A stretch of 64,000 nucleotides of DNA from Wuchereria bancrofti (GCA_005281725.1 SSBO01000010.1:310001-374000); one strand, 5' to 3'. Counted from the first letter of the stretch, positions 33,554 to 46,703 are shown. Program-made: numbers and translations. The notes: a model not told the origin generated them from the sequence alone.

Positions 33554-36441
33554 TTAAATCGATTTATGAAAGTCTTCGTAATAGTCGGAATATACATTTC
33601 GGGTTGATTCAGTTGTGGCAGAATTATGATCGGTTTGTTTTGAGATAGTCATTTTACTGCTATTTGTATTGCCAATATTGATTTTTATTGGTAGAGCGGG
33701 ACTTTTTGGCAGTACTACTCGTGCACAATCACTAAAAGATAAAATAACAGTAAAAATAATAATAATAACAATAATAATATATTTTATAATTAATTATTGT
33801 TATGCATAATTTATTTTATAAAGTAATGATGTATGGGCATTTAATAAGAATTTTTTTTATTATTGTGTATATTTAGAAGAAATTTTATTCGAGAATTTGC
33901 AAGGATTTTTAGTAAATTCTTTGTAAGTTCTCAGTCTCTTTCTTCTCTGCGTTTATTTTTCAATTATTTTTAAATTTAGCACATGATATGTTGGTCATCT
34001 TTTTAACAATTCGAAACATTAACACATTTGATATTCTCAGTAAATAGTTAACCAATTAATTAAGCCATGACGCATCATTTCGACCTCATCCCATGCAAGA
34101 TGTTTCTGCGCTAATGTTACCTATAAATACAAGGTAATTGAATTATTATCAGTCTCATTATCAGTATTATTATTTATATAGTATAGAGATGTGTGATAAG
34201 GTATGCCATTATTGATTTTTGTGAAATAAGTAGTTGATAAATAAATGCAATAAATTGATTTATATAAATTAAAAAAAAGTGAATTAAAAATAGAAATTAT
34301 ATGAAATTTTTTTGCTTTAAAAAATTACTTTCTAATTGAATTTTTTGTTTTTTCCTCTTAAAAATTTTCAATTATTTTCTTTTAAGCATCAATGACACTT
34401 TTTTTTTTCTGTTCTTTTTTTTTGCTAACAATTGAAAGTCCTTATAAGGAAGTAATTTTACATTCGATATTAGCATAAATGCTAATGATAAGAGCTTAAT
34501 ACCTCCGAATTATGATTATCATCATCTTGTCCAGCACTACTTCGAGATTTGGATGTTATTATTGTCGGGAAATCATTTGATTTCTAAATTACATTACTCT
34601 ATTATATTATCATTAGTTGTTTGAAATTTTATTTAAATTTTTTATGAAGTTTGAACTTTGATTGATGATATTTTTGAAAATTTCCTACAAACCTTACTGG
34701 CTCCAATCCTGTATCATTCAATTCCAACATTGAATTGATAGAAATGCCAGCTGATTTCATTTTTTGCTTATTATTTTCATCCGTTTTTTCATCCGTAAGA
34801 GTGATAGGAGGAGTTGATTGAACGATTAATTCGGGTGAATGATATTTTGGATAAAATTGATTTTGAGAATGCTGCAAAACTTGATTATGTTTTAGTAGTA
34901 AAAAGACGATAAATTGTGTCACCATTTTAGATTAACTTATTTATCACTGTCATCACTACGCATTACCATTAACTTGTGATAATTTTTTTTTTTTTTTTTT
35001 CAATAATTGCATATCATTGTTTACTACTTTGCTATGTAACAATGATAAGTAATGTCACATTATTGTAAGTAAACACCGCTAAAAAAATTAGCAACTCAAA
35101 TCAATAATAAACCTTATTTGATTAAAATCGATAACTACAAATGAGGTTAAAGTATTAAAAATGTAACTGAAAACCGTATCCGGAATGGTGATTATATTAA
35201 AAACTGTATCCGGAATGTCTGATTATATTAATGGAAAAACACCGGTTTAGATTTTTAGAAAGAGAGAGGGAAAGAGAGACATTTAGAAAAGTGAAAATGT
35301 ATTAACGAAAACTAGACAAATTTATCATTGTTTCATCATTTTTTATGAATTAGTTTATTATCTTCTAAAATATTAAACTACTTATTGCTTAATTAACTAT
35401 CAATTGATTTAAAATATGATTTCAATAATTAAAAACTTTTTTTTTCTCTCATTTTTGAATATAATTATATTGTTGATATTGGATGATTATAGTTTGTTAT
35501 TACCTGTGATGATTTATTACTGTAAGAAATCCAAGAGAAATGGGAAAAAAAAGTGACGAAAATAAAGAATTATTTAAAATTAATAGTCTAAATGGTAAAA
35601 AATGTATTATTTTACAATAATTTCTCAAAAAAAAAAAAAAAAAAAAGAAATTGAAATAATATCATTTAATGTTTGAAAGATTTCTATCATCGTATCATTA
35701 TATGTTTGACTAATTAATGTATTTATTTTCTCATTTTCATATAATTCGTAACTATATTTGAATAAATTTCAAGATTTGCTAAAATTAATGAATTAATTAA
35801 TTAATCAAAAAAATTAATAAGACAAAAGTTATATCTATTGCTCTGTTAATTGTGATTATAATTATCTATTACAATTAATTTCGATAACACTCATTTCAGT
35901 GATAAGAAGAGGAAGAAAGAGAGGGAGAAAGAAAGAAAGAGAAAAAAAGAATACTGATTAATTTTTTTTTTTTTTTTAACCTGATAATTAAAAATATTCC
36001 AATTGAACATTACGGTAGCAATAATACCCATTAGTGTAAGTGCTACAATATATACAATTCGAATTACTTTATGAAAAGTTGATATTTCATCATAATCTTC
36101 TTGTACAGTGAAAAAAATTCTTTCCTAAAAAATATACTAATAATTTTAATTTAATTAACTAATTAATTAATTGGTCAATTAATTAATATATGTATCATTT
36201 CTATGATAAAAATTTGATACAAGTAGTAAACTTGAAATTATATAAAAGTTTTTTTTTCTCATTGCTTTTTAAACTTTTTTTTAGAGATTTTTTTTAAATT
36301 AATTTAATGAATATTTTAATTATTATATGAAATTAAGAATATTAAGAATACCTTAATAGCAGCCAAGGTATTATTATTTTTTAATTGTACCATTAATACC
36401 ATATTAAAACTAATTAATAGAGCATAAATCTTTCGATGCAT
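33554..36441 (-). CDS. Unrecognised membrane protein, about 244 aa
   Basis: Six minus-strand exons join in phase: 36441-36352, 36124-35981, 34871-34698, 34583-34503, 34120-34053, 33731-33554 (TAA). Every junction is GT..AG with T-rich acceptors, including TTTTGCAG at 34872, which makes the model credible although no family is recognised. Residues 5-20 (IYALLISFNMVLMVQL) and 50-70 (VIRIVYIVALTLMGIIATVMF) are hydrophobic, so one or two transmembrane segments are likely; the first could be a signal anchor. The remaining 170 residues are polar, rich in Ser, Asn and Asp, and end NVYSDYYEDFHKSI with several tyrosines. An ATTGCCAG acceptor lies 11 bases upstream of the ATG, fitting trans-splicing. 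The ORF that starts with ATG at 34925 overlaps exon 3, but that extension would bypass its strong acceptor. Confidence 0.6.
35906..35949 (+). repeat. GA-rich low-complexity tract
   Basis: AGAAGAGGAAGAAAGAGAGGG-type purine run followed by A-rich sequence, inside intron 2 of the minus-strand membrane-protein gene. Confidence 0.8.
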
Positions 36442-36871
36442 ACCGACTGCTTCTGGCAATTTAAATGAAATGCTTATAAATTAGTAAATTTATGCAATTT
36501 TTCGTTTTTTCTTTTAACTATAAAATGTTTTTTCTTTTTAATGGAAAATATTTCAAAATAAATAATATGCATAATTTAATTGTTAGCTCAAATATTTCAT
36601 GATTATTTAAATGTTTTCAAAAATTTTATAAATTTGATCACTTTAAATCAATTTCATCTCGTTTGTTTAACTCTTCCTTTTCTTCTTTCTTTCTTTTGTT
36701 TATTTCTTTAATTATCAATTTATTTAATCTAATTAATCATTCAATTTTTTTTCTCTCATATCAAAAGAATGGGAATAAAAAGCAAAAAAAAAAATGATAT
36801 TTACTAACATTTAAAATTCATTAATTTAAATTTAAAAATAACAAGAAAATTGAATTAATAGTGGAATGGAT

Positions 36872-36922
36872 GTGTATGTATGTATGTATTCATGTGTGTG
36901 TGTGTATGTGTATGTGTATGTG
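36872..36922 (+). repeat. TG/TATG-rich microsatellite
   Basis: Alternating GTATGTATG and GTGTGTG blocks with one interruption. Confidence 0.85.
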
Positions 36923-37368
36923 AAGATAGAAAAAAAAAATTGATTGAAGAAGAAAATTAAATTATGAGATTAAAATGAGGTCATTTAACAATCTGTGATT
37001 AAATAAATGTCCCATGAGCGAAATATACAAGCGTTTCATCGTGACACTCTGATCATCCATTTGACAATTTTACTATGTCATCTGATAACTATATTAAATC
37101 ATCGAATATATATTTATATTTAAACATTTTCCTTTTTTAATTTAATTAATAATTTTTTTATTTTTTGTTTAATGCAAAAAGAATGATTAATCACAATTAT
37201 AATAGCATCGAAACAATTGTGACATTTTCATTGAAAATTTATTATGAATTTATAGATTTAGGCATAGATAATAAATTTAATGTATTATTAAAATAATAAA
37301 AAAAGTTTTCTAATAAATTATTGATGATATTAAAATTAAAATTAACATTCTCAATGAGCAACAGAATG

Positions 37369-37677
37369 ATAGAATTGATAAATGTTTAACTGATTATTTT
37401 GGTGATAATGCAATTAATTTATTATTATTATTATTATGAATATTAAAAAAAAATAATTAAAAAGAATATTAAAAAAAAAAAATAATAAAAAAATAAAATT
37501 CGTAATATAAGAATTATTGTTGNATAGAATTGATAAATGTTTAACTGATTATTTTGGTGATAATGCAATTAATTTATTATTATTATTATTATGAATATTA
37601 AAAAAAAATAATTAAAAAGAATATTAAAAAAAAAAAATAATAAAAAAATAAAATTCGTAATATAAGAATTATTGTTG
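37369..37677 (+). repeat. 154-bp direct duplication flanking a single N (assembly join)
   Basis: 37369-37522 and 37524-37677 are the same 154 bases, separated only by N at 37523. Equal length and identity abutting an ambiguous base are typical of two contig ends that overlap but were not merged. Confidence 0.9.
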
Positions 37678-38289
37678 TAATTTTAAAATTATCATTCTTT
37701 TTGCATTCAGCGAAACAATTAAACGATAAATTTTGACAAATAATTTTGAGCAAAAAAAAAAAAATAAAGGAATTAAGTTAGCAGCGCAATTGTCTGATGC
37801 TATTGAATTATGAAATATTCAAATAACGTTAACTTTTATTTTTTGATTTTTCTAGAATAAAGTTATTTAGAATAAAAATATTCAAATATAATTCCATCAA
37901 TACAAAAAAGTGAATAGAATGATGAATCTTATTAGAAGAGAAATAGGAAAATAAACTAATTAGCAAGAAAAACTTTCTTTAAATTAATAAATGAATATTA
38001 AATCATTTAGTAATCATTAGCAAATCATTGTACTAACTTATATTTAGATTGTACTAATTTATATAAATATGTTTTGTGTAAAAAAAAAAATAAACAAATA
38101 AAATAATTTTATCACTTTCTTTTCTTTTTCTTTTTTCAGGTGTTATTATTTCGAATAACAACAATTTTAGCAAATTTTGGCGCAAAAAAAAAAGGAAACA
38201 CAACAATAAACAAACAAAGTGCATTATTGAATTTTAATCGATGGTAAATGTTATGAATCACACAAAAGTGATAAGTTAAAATTATCAAA

Positions 38290-41200
38290 ATGAAATTTTT
38301 ACAACAAATTATTCGTCCATTATTGGGTATTTTCTTTGGTATAACTCTTTTATTAACATCATTCTTTGGTAATTCAGTAATTATGCTAATTTTACCAATG
38401 CTTTTACTCAATCATCAACAATGGCGCTTATTAATTGATCGTGCTATCAGTTTTTGGATTATTATTCCTGTTGTAAGTTTGTTTTTTTTTTGTCTTTTTA
38501 TTTCTTTTAAATTATTTTTTGCTTTTTTTTTCATTTCCTTTAAATTACTTTTTGCTTTTTTTTTATATCTTTTAAACTGTTTTTTGATTCTTTTTTATTT
38601 CTTTTAAATTGTTTCTTGATTTTTTTCATTTCTTTTAAATTGTTTTTTGATTCTTTTTCATTTCTTTTAAACATACAAGAAATATACTATAATCACTATA
38701 ATTGATTATTTCATATATTATCTTAAATTTAAACTAAGCAATATTGATAACATAAATTTAAAAAAAAATAAATAATAATCACAAATTTAAAATATTCAAA
38801 TTTATATTGATTATTATTATTTGTTATTATTATTATTTCTTCTTTTTTCTCTCTTTTCTTCTTTTACTTTCTTTATTCGATTTAATTTACAATTGGATGA
38901 TTATGAATTTGTTTGATTTCAATAATTAATAATTAAAAAGCTTTTACAAGAAAAAAAAAAAAAGAAAGGAAAATTTCATAAAAATACTATTTGTTGTTTT
39001 ATTTTAGACATTTTTGGAATATATATTTGGTATGAAATTTAAAGTGATAGGTGATACAATTGATTATGATCGTCCAGCATTGATCATAATGAATCATCGG
39101 ACACGGCTTGATTGGATGTATTTTTGGGCGGCATTATTTAAGATGAATCCATGGCTATTAATTAGTTCAAAAATTGCTTTAAAAGCTGAACTTCGACATA
39201 TACCAGCAGCAGGTTTACTTTTTTATTTGCTATAAAATTCCATGTAAAATTATTTCTAATTTTTTTTTCAAATTCTATTTGAATAAATTTTTTCATTAAT
39301 TCACTAAAATAAGTATGATTAGAATTAAATTGTATTCGAATTAAATTGAAATTTGAACGTAAAAATTGAATGATTTAATAATACAGAATTGTTTTTGATT
39401 TATTTAAAGGTTTTGGAATGGAAGCAAATCAGTTTATTTTTTTGGATCGTAAAATTAAAACGGATAAGGAACGAATTTCGGAAGCAATCCGTTATTATGC
39501 ATCTGTTGGAAGCAATTATCAGGTTTTATCTTCAAAATTATCATTCTTAATTATTTCTCACAATCTGTAAATGGTAATTAATGCTAAAATTCCATTAGTT
39601 TCTATCAGTAAACAAATTAATTTAAATAAAAATTTTTTTTTAAATTTAATGGAGTTGTCTAAGTAAATAGTTACATTTAAAAGCTTAACGGAAATAAAAA
39701 AAAATCATTTTTATAAACTTATTTTAAATTTAAGAAAGGAAAAGAAAAATAAAAATGAAATACTCATTTTAGATACAGCGTTATAAATTTAACTAATTTT
39801 ATTTTATCAAATATTTTTTCTTATTGTTTCATTATATTTCATTTTATTCCAAGTGACTAAGTATAATTTAACTTAGTCAATTAGATGTAACTTTTTTTTA
39901 ATATATATAAAAACATTATTCTTTAAACGAAAAAAAAAGGAAAAAATCATTTGATTACCAATAAAATTAAATTAAATATATTTAGGAAATTGAAAAAGGT
40001 TAATTAAATTTTGCATACATTTTATATCATCTTAGCTAATATATTTTATGCAATTATTTCAAAAATTTTTCCTTTTTTTTTAAAAAAAAAAAAATCGCCA
40101 CCACTTCAATCATTTTTAAAACGATATTTAATCATAATTAATTATCAATCATTTTTAGATATTATTATTTCCTGAAGGAACGGATAAAACGCCTAGTACA
40201 ACAATAAAAAGTAATAATTATGCAAGAAAGAATGGTTTAAAACAATTGAATAATTTAATCTATCCTCGTTCAGCTGGATTTATTCATTTAATCAATGAAA
40301 TGAAACAATGTTTGTTTTAACAAATTACTCAAATTAATTATTCAATTGGTATTAATTGATAAGACGACTAAGAAAGATAAAAATTATTTAGGATATATTA
40401 AATTTACTAGATAGGATATGTTATCAAATATTGATAAATAAGTGAATAAGTGAATAAATAAATAAATAAATAAATAAACAAATAAATAAATAAGAGATTA
40501 TAGTGATTCAAATTAGACATAGCTGTAGAAGAAAAGGAAAAATTATCATTTCTATTATAAATAATAATTATTCATTTGATAAATTTTAGATAATTATATT
40601 GATTGTATTTATGATGTAACTATTGCTTATCCGGTAAATATTGTTCAATCGGAAATTAATCTTATTTTAACCGGTCGTACACCACAAAAAGTATTATTTC
40701 ATATTGAACGCATTGATCTATCATGTTTACCGCTTAAAGATGATGATATTGCTCAGTGGATTAATGAGTAAACCTTACATAATCTTTTCTCTCTTTTTCT
40801 TTCATTTTAAATTTAACAAATTTAAATTAAACATAATTGTAAGCTTAGAAGTTATTAGATAGAATTATTAGATAGGATATATGTTATCAAGTATCGATAA
40901 ATAAGTGAATATAAGTAAATAAACAAGAAATTAAAGTGATTCAAATTAAACATAATTGTAAGCTTAGAAATTTACAATTATGTTTAATTTAAATTTGTAT
41001 TCAAGAGATATATTCAAGAGATAAAATTTAGATGAAATATTTGAAATTTTTTTCTTTTTTTGAAAAAAAAATCATAAAATGATACAATTTTTAGATTATG
41101 GATTGCTAAAGACGAGAAATTAGATTCATTTTATTCACAACAACCGCCACGCATACATTTCCCAAATGATAACAATAAATTTATATGGGAGGTTAGTAAC

Positions 41201-41642
41201 TAGAAAATTTAGAAGAGTAATGGATAAAGAAATGTTAGGAAATTTAAGAGATAGATTTAACGAGCTATTAAATAATAAATTATTTCAGGATGATAATTCA
41301 CTTCAAAAAATAGTCAAATTGTTTACACTATGCTTCTGGTTACTACTAATTACACTTTGGTTCTATCATTTAACATTTCTACGATTTGTTCAGGTATTAT
41401 GCTAAATTTTCTTCTTTGTAATAGAGCTACTCATTTGTATATAATCAAATTGTAAATTACATAATTTATTCATATAAATTGCTAAGATTTAATATAATCT
41501 GAAAATAATCAATAAATTTTAGGTACTTTTTGCATATTTCATTTTTGCATATGTTTATGTACATAGTAAATATGGTGGTATCCAACAAATGGTATATATC
41601 AAATGGTGGCATACAATGAAATCAAAAATACCCCACTGGTAA
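38290..41642 (+). CDS. LCLAT1: LCLAT1-type lysophospholipid/lysocardiolipin acyltransferase
   Basis: Eight exons in phase give 383 aa: 38290-38472, 39008-39212, 39410-39522, 40159-40309, 40590-40767, 41095-41191, 41289-41393, 41523-41642. All four LPLAT motifs are visible: MNHRTRLDW (H91, D96), GMEANQFIFLDRKIKTDKE, LLFPEGTDKT (171-175 FPEGT) and YPRSAGF. Collinear matches to human LCLAT1 continue through VTIAYPVNI and DEKLDSFY. A hydrophobic N-terminus (residues about 8-40) and a C-terminal hydrophobic block (about 310-355) anchor it in the ER or mitochondria-associated membrane. The family re-acylates lysocardiolipin, lysophosphatidylinositol or lysophosphatidylglycerol; C. elegans relatives are acl-8, acl-9 and acl-10. 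Which substrate this one uses cannot be read from sequence. The start is supported by a full-length match; a T-rich CAG site at 38139 may be the trans-splice acceptor. Confidence 0.93.
38483..38672 (+). repeat. T-rich degenerate repeat in LCLAT1 intron 1
   Basis: Several units of TTTCTTTTAAATTGTTTTTT with small changes follow one another just after exon 1. Confidence 0.65.
40388..40945 (+). repeat. Diverged direct repeat pair in LCLAT1 introns 4 and 5
   Basis: A segment with AGATAGGATATGTTATCAA, then GATAAATAAGTGAATA, then AGTGATTCAAATTA occurs at about 40388-40520 in intron 4 and again, diverged, at about 40857-40945 in intron 5, with exon 5 between the copies. The first copy has expanded an (AATA)n run (about 40450-40493). 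Confidence 0.75.
40943..40990. repeat. Perfect 19-bp inverted repeat with 10-bp loop
   Basis: 40943-40961 and 40972-40990 are exact reverse complements. The left arm and its flank also occur as a direct copy at 40823-40850. It lies in LCLAT1 intron 5. Confidence 0.85.
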
Positions 41643-42195
41643 CATTTATCAAATTTTAGTTACTATCAATTTTAAAGTCTAATTTGATTAACTTTTATTT
41701 GTTAGATAATTCTAGAATATTGAGCAAAAACGATGTTAACAATTTTTCCATTTTTATTAATCCTAAATAGATGAGAGCATGTGATGATTTTCGAAACTTT
41801 CATTTATGCCATATTTTCGAAGATCCTGTATAAACTGTTTATCCTTTTTTAAAATAGCAAAATGGCAATTTGTTACAGACTACCGTTTTATTAACAAAAT
41901 ATTAAAATGAGAACATTAAAGAACATGAATTCAAAATGAAAGGAAATTAGTTAATGAGTAAACTCAAGCCATATTAAAAAGCAATATCTAAATTTTAAGC
42001 TCATGATTGGTTCAATTCCTTCGGAAGTCCCATTCATGTTTCTTTTCCAGAAAAAACAAACATGAAACAAGAATACCAGAAGAAAAAAACGACAGAAAAG
42101 AATATGCAATCCCTTTCCTGTATTCAGAAAATGGAATATATTTAATTCTTTACTTTATACTAATAATTAGACAATTTAAACAGAAAAAAAGAAAA
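41643..42195. other. 3' flanks between convergent LCLAT1 and USP39
   Basis: About 550 bp. The ORF 42007-42309 overlaps the antisense of the last USP39 exon and is a shadow. No other feature was seen. Confidence 0.5.
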
Positions 42196-45100
42196 TTATT
42201 GTTCCATTTTGTTTATGGTTTCTTCACCTCCTTCCGACTCACCTGCTCGTTGTTCACGTGTTTTCGAAGTATTCAAACGCCAAATCTAAATTTCTCAAGA
42301 AATTTCTAACGATGTAAGAAAAATTTTTCTAATGAATGTAAAACAAAAAATTATAAAATAAGCCTCTGTCAAATGTTTATCATAAATAAAAAGTGAATGA
42401 GTATAATGAGATAACCTGTATATAAGATTCCGCTAGTGTAATCATCTGCGGCAATATTTCTTTCACATGCAAATCTTCCAGTTCATACCATTTCTGGGTA
42501 CCCTGGAAATAATATTCCTTCTTCGACTGAGATATAGAGGAAAAAAAAAAAACAAAATTTTCCACCCTGTTAATTAAACATATATTTGATGAAAAGAAAC
42601 GAACATTGTGAAGAATTTGAATACGATACGAGCCAGCTGATGGTGGACCATCATGAACAATATTTGAAACGAGATCATAAGTTGTATATTTATGCAGAGG
42701 ACGCATCTCTTCCGCCAAACAATCATACAAGTCAACATTGCTGGAATAGTTTAGAGTCGATTATAATATTATAAAATCACCAGCTTGAAAAAAATATGGA
42801 AAGCAGTCGAAAAAATATAGAAAGTTTATCAGAAAGTATTAGATGCTAAATATTTGAATCTCAACGTTGAGTTAATAAATAATGAGCCACTGAATTGTAA
42901 GTTTAATCATTATACTCTTGTTAGAGTATAAAGCAAAATTCTTTATTCATTACCTTATAGGAAAATTGACAATTGTAGGATTTTTTTCAACAAACCACTG
43001 ATTCTTATGAAATCTTTTGTAGGTTATAATTAGATAAGGTGGTAAACGGACCAGTTGAAAACGTTTCATGAAATTCTCACTGTATGTTTTGTATTCCTGG
43101 AAAACATCAGCGAAATAATCAATAAAGAAATTTTAACGAATCCAAAAGTAAGTTGCTCTTATAGCTAATGTGTTAGTAATGTGAAAAAAAAAAAAAAAAT
43201 TGAAGAAAAAGTAGGATAATAACCTTCTCAGTAGCTCCATTAAATTTAGTCAAGAGCACAGAAAGTGGCACTTGTGGTATAATATTTTGCAACAATTCGT
43301 CACGATAAAGTGGTGCAGCTGGCAAATCCAACGTAAGATAAAGAAATGGAATTTCGAGTTTTTTCTCTGAAAGATGGCAGTTGAGCAACGAATTTCAAAT
43401 TTTAGCAAGAAAATGAAATAAAGTAAATAATGAAATATTAAACAGGATCGAAAGAAAAGCACCTTTATATTCATCAGTTTCCAACAATGTTTTTCGTGCT
43501 TCCTCAGTTGTTTCCACCGGAATTACTTTTCGTGTAAATTCATGCAGTCGACCTCGAAATATTTTGTAGATAATGGATGAGGATGTTTTGCGAGTACCAT
43601 TCAAGGCTATATGAAGGGTATTTAACAAAAAATTCAAGAACTCAGCTGCATCACCTGTAATTTTACTATAATAAATATGACTTTTTCTATAAAAATTCGA
43701 AAATCTTTTTTTTTTCTACAGCTACTTAAAGTGTATACGTTCAAAACTAATTAATCAAACAAACCTTGTCTAGTAATTTGAAATTTTTTGTTGCTGCATA
43801 ATACACTGGCTTGTAACATTTCATGAGGTGAAACATGAGCTTTGAATGCTTTTGGATTCCATAATTTTCTGATTAATTCACCAAAACGTTTTGGCAAAAG
43901 CGTTAGCTTATCACCAGGTGGTCTTTTTATATTTATATAACTTTCTTCACGCAAGAAGTAGTCACGAAGTGGTGGAACATGTGAAAGTGCCTGAAATATA
44001 ATTCTTATCAGCGGTAACAAAATATTTTTTTCGAATCAGTGGATAAATATTTAAAAAAAATTCTCTAATCGAAAATGTGGACGTTTAGTTGCCTTAATAA
44101 TATTAATTCTCTTTAACTGCAGAGCAGCTGTAAATATTCTTCAATTTGCAAACAGAGTAAGGTATTTATTACCATCAATTATTAGGAAATATGAGAATAT
44201 ATGTTGAATATTATGCAAATATATGCTGATCAAGCAAATATACATTATTAGCTTACATAGTGAATAAAGCATGAAAGCTTTAAAATGATGACTCACATGG
44301 AGGACCACATTTTCATAATCGTTAGCCTTGATATTGTTCAGACCCACAACCCCTGGATGATAAGTTGTTCCATCAAAAGCTCGAGCCATCTTTCCTATCT
44401 TATCAATCTCCATGATATATTTTGTTGTGTAGGTTGGTTTCAACACATACTAAAGAAATTTATATTTTTTTTAGAAATAGTTTAAATAATTCTTTCACCA
44501 ATTCTTAATGCAGTAATAATCTTTTCTATAAATTTTTGTAAATCAATAACCTTGATATCATCCAACGATGGATCAATGATTTCATAATTGTCTGGCAAAC
44601 AGTAAAATTTCAAAGTGCTTAGATTCAAGAAAACTCGATGATTGGTATCCAATGAATGAGTGTACGCATGAGTGCTAGTACCTCGACCCTAAAAATTAGA
44701 TGAACATTGCAAAAAGTATGCGCTATTAAGAATTTTCTCAATGATATCACTGTCTGATGAAAGCATCAAACAATGACAACAAAATCTTTACAATTTTAAA
44801 ATTCACCTGGAAATATTTCCCGCAAACCATACAAGCATAAACATTAATGTGTGATAATGAAACAGAACAGAGCTTTTCGAAATCAAAATCCAATGCGCAT
44901 CTGCAAAAATAAATTCTGAATAGCTATACATGAAAGAAAAACTCCTTCTATATGACCTTAAAATTGTAACAAAAAAAAAAAGCAAACAAATTCGAAAGGA
45001 AAACCTATCAATGGTATCCAAATATGGGCATTGTCGACTTGGCTTTTCAATTTGAGCCTTTTTCAACGACCAAACTGCATCATTATCTGCATCAAGTAGC

Positions 45101-46703
45101 TCCGGATGTTCCTCTTCTTCTTTCAACAGCCTAGCAATTTCCAATTCTCTTGCTGTTGGTTCTCTTTTGATTGTCTCTGTATTATTCTGTTCTAAATTTG
45201 TACCATTCGTCTCACTTTCCAATCCTGCTCTTGAAGGTGTCCCTAGAATTTTTCGTAAAGAATTTACATGCATATATCAAATTAATTTAAAAAACCACTG
45301 AATTCGATAAAAACATTAATTTAAGAAACAGTGATAAAAGCATACCATCGAGAACTTCACTGGTATCATTTCTTTTTTCCTTTTCCACCATAGAACGATG
45401 ACGCTTGTCGCTTTTTGAGTGCTAGAAATAACAATCATTTAAACCGGAAAAGAGAACATTTATTTCAATTCTGCTTTAAAGTAATTATTTAAAATGCCTA
45501 GTAATAGATATGCAGCATATAATACAAAAAAGGAAATGTAAAATGCCTTTTTTGATGACTTAGCATCTTTATGACTTGAATGTTTGCGTTTCGACCGTAT
45601 TCTTGAATCATCTCGACTATCACTGTCAGAATCTGCTGATCGTGATCTCTTACGTTTTCTATCCCTAACATTACTAGTAGATTCTTCCTGCCGACTTTTT
45701 CTTGAAGGCTCACTGGATGATTTATCTGGAAATATCAGCACATTGATGTCTAATGTTGTAAGAAATGTTTCCTTCCACCAATATATCATTCAAATAATCA
45801 CAAAATCAAATATACAACCAAGAATGATAAAAGAATAATAAAAGTATGAAAAAATAACCAGCTTTAGTTGCTATTTCACTCTTCTCATTAGCATTCTCAT
45901 TTTCCACTAATTCGCCATCCTCATTACTTGTAGAAACACCCTGAAGATATATTAAAGAAAGAAATTTTCCTTCCTAACAAATGAAAGCTTAAATTGATTG
46001 GTAGCAGCTAATATATAATTCTTACAGGCATCATTTCTTTTGCAATTTCAACATTTTGTCCACCATTTCGATGGTTTTCACTGCGTTCACTCTGAAAACT
46101 AAGTACAACTTAATATTAAGAAATTAGTCGAGATAATATTAAGAAATTAAATGGTTTCCTTTCCTCTCTCTGAAAAATACTGATGAAATATTTTCCTACT
46201 ACAGTTATTTCTGCAATCGAAATCGCCCTAAATATGTTTCACATCGTTTGAGATTCTGCTATTCTAAGTTCTGCTCTTAATTTCAACATTATTAACAAGC
46301 ATTTGGAAGGATCAAGAAAGTGCTCTTAATTCTGCTCATTATTTATAGAAATAGTAGGAGGAATAGTTAGCAGGAAAGCTCACAACACTCACAACAACAA
46401 CAATAATAATAATGTTGAAATTCATCGTAATAAGTAATGTCAAAAAGTGGTAAAAAAGAAAAGAAAAACAATAACAATAGTAGTAACAAAGATAATTAAA
46501 AGAAAAAAGTGTAAAAGACAAACAATGCATATAATGCATGTATTAAGTAAATAGGGGAATAATAACTGAATTTGAAAATGAATGAATTAGTAAAAAAAAT
46601 ACTGATATAGTTATATCTGATCTATCAATACTCAAATAGAAAAAACGCAAACCTTATTTTCGTTACTGTCCTCTGCTCGTTTTCTATTCCTTGTTGTAAC
46701 CAT
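42196..46703 (-). CDS. USP39: USP39 / Sad1 orthologue, tri-snRNP splicing factor (inactive USP)
   Basis: Sixteen exons in phase give 697 aa (human 565): 46703-46653, 46091-46026, 45940-45859, 45725-45547, 45421-45346, 45242-45005, 44900-44807, 44688-44551, 44449-44297, 43990-43765, 43654-43463, 43366-43224, 43096-42954, 42740-42605, 42502-42416, 42285-42196. The first 220 residues are charged, with an Arg/Ser/Asp-rich tract. A UBP zinc finger follows (QCPYLDTIDR, then YACMVCGKYFQGRG, then FYCLPDNYEIIDPSLDDI). The USP fold starts near residue 343 with VGLNNIKANDYENVV, where the catalytic Cys is Asp as in human USP39. The His-box region reads VSNIVHDGPPSAGSYRIQIL, also as in the inactive family. 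It stabilises the U4/U6.U5 tri-snRNP and is needed for spliceosome maturation; it acts in the nucleus. The donor at 45547 is GC, or alternatively a downstream in-frame GT. Confidence 0.96.

Larger units (their letters stand above)
36442..38289. other. Shared upstream region of the divergent membrane-protein and LCLAT1 genes
   Basis: About 1.85 kb between divergent starts. It includes a TG/TATG-rich tract (about 36872-36922), an assembly-type duplication around N at 37523, and a polypyrimidine-CAG acceptor at about 38139 that probably marks the 5' end or a 5' UTR exon of LCLAT1. No coding exon was recognised. Confidence 0.5.

Noticed and set aside
35500..35530. Possible 16-bp micro-exon between exons 2 and 3 of the minus-strand membrane protein
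   Set aside because: It would introduce TAA in phase directly after exon 2; skipping it gives a clean phase-0 junction.
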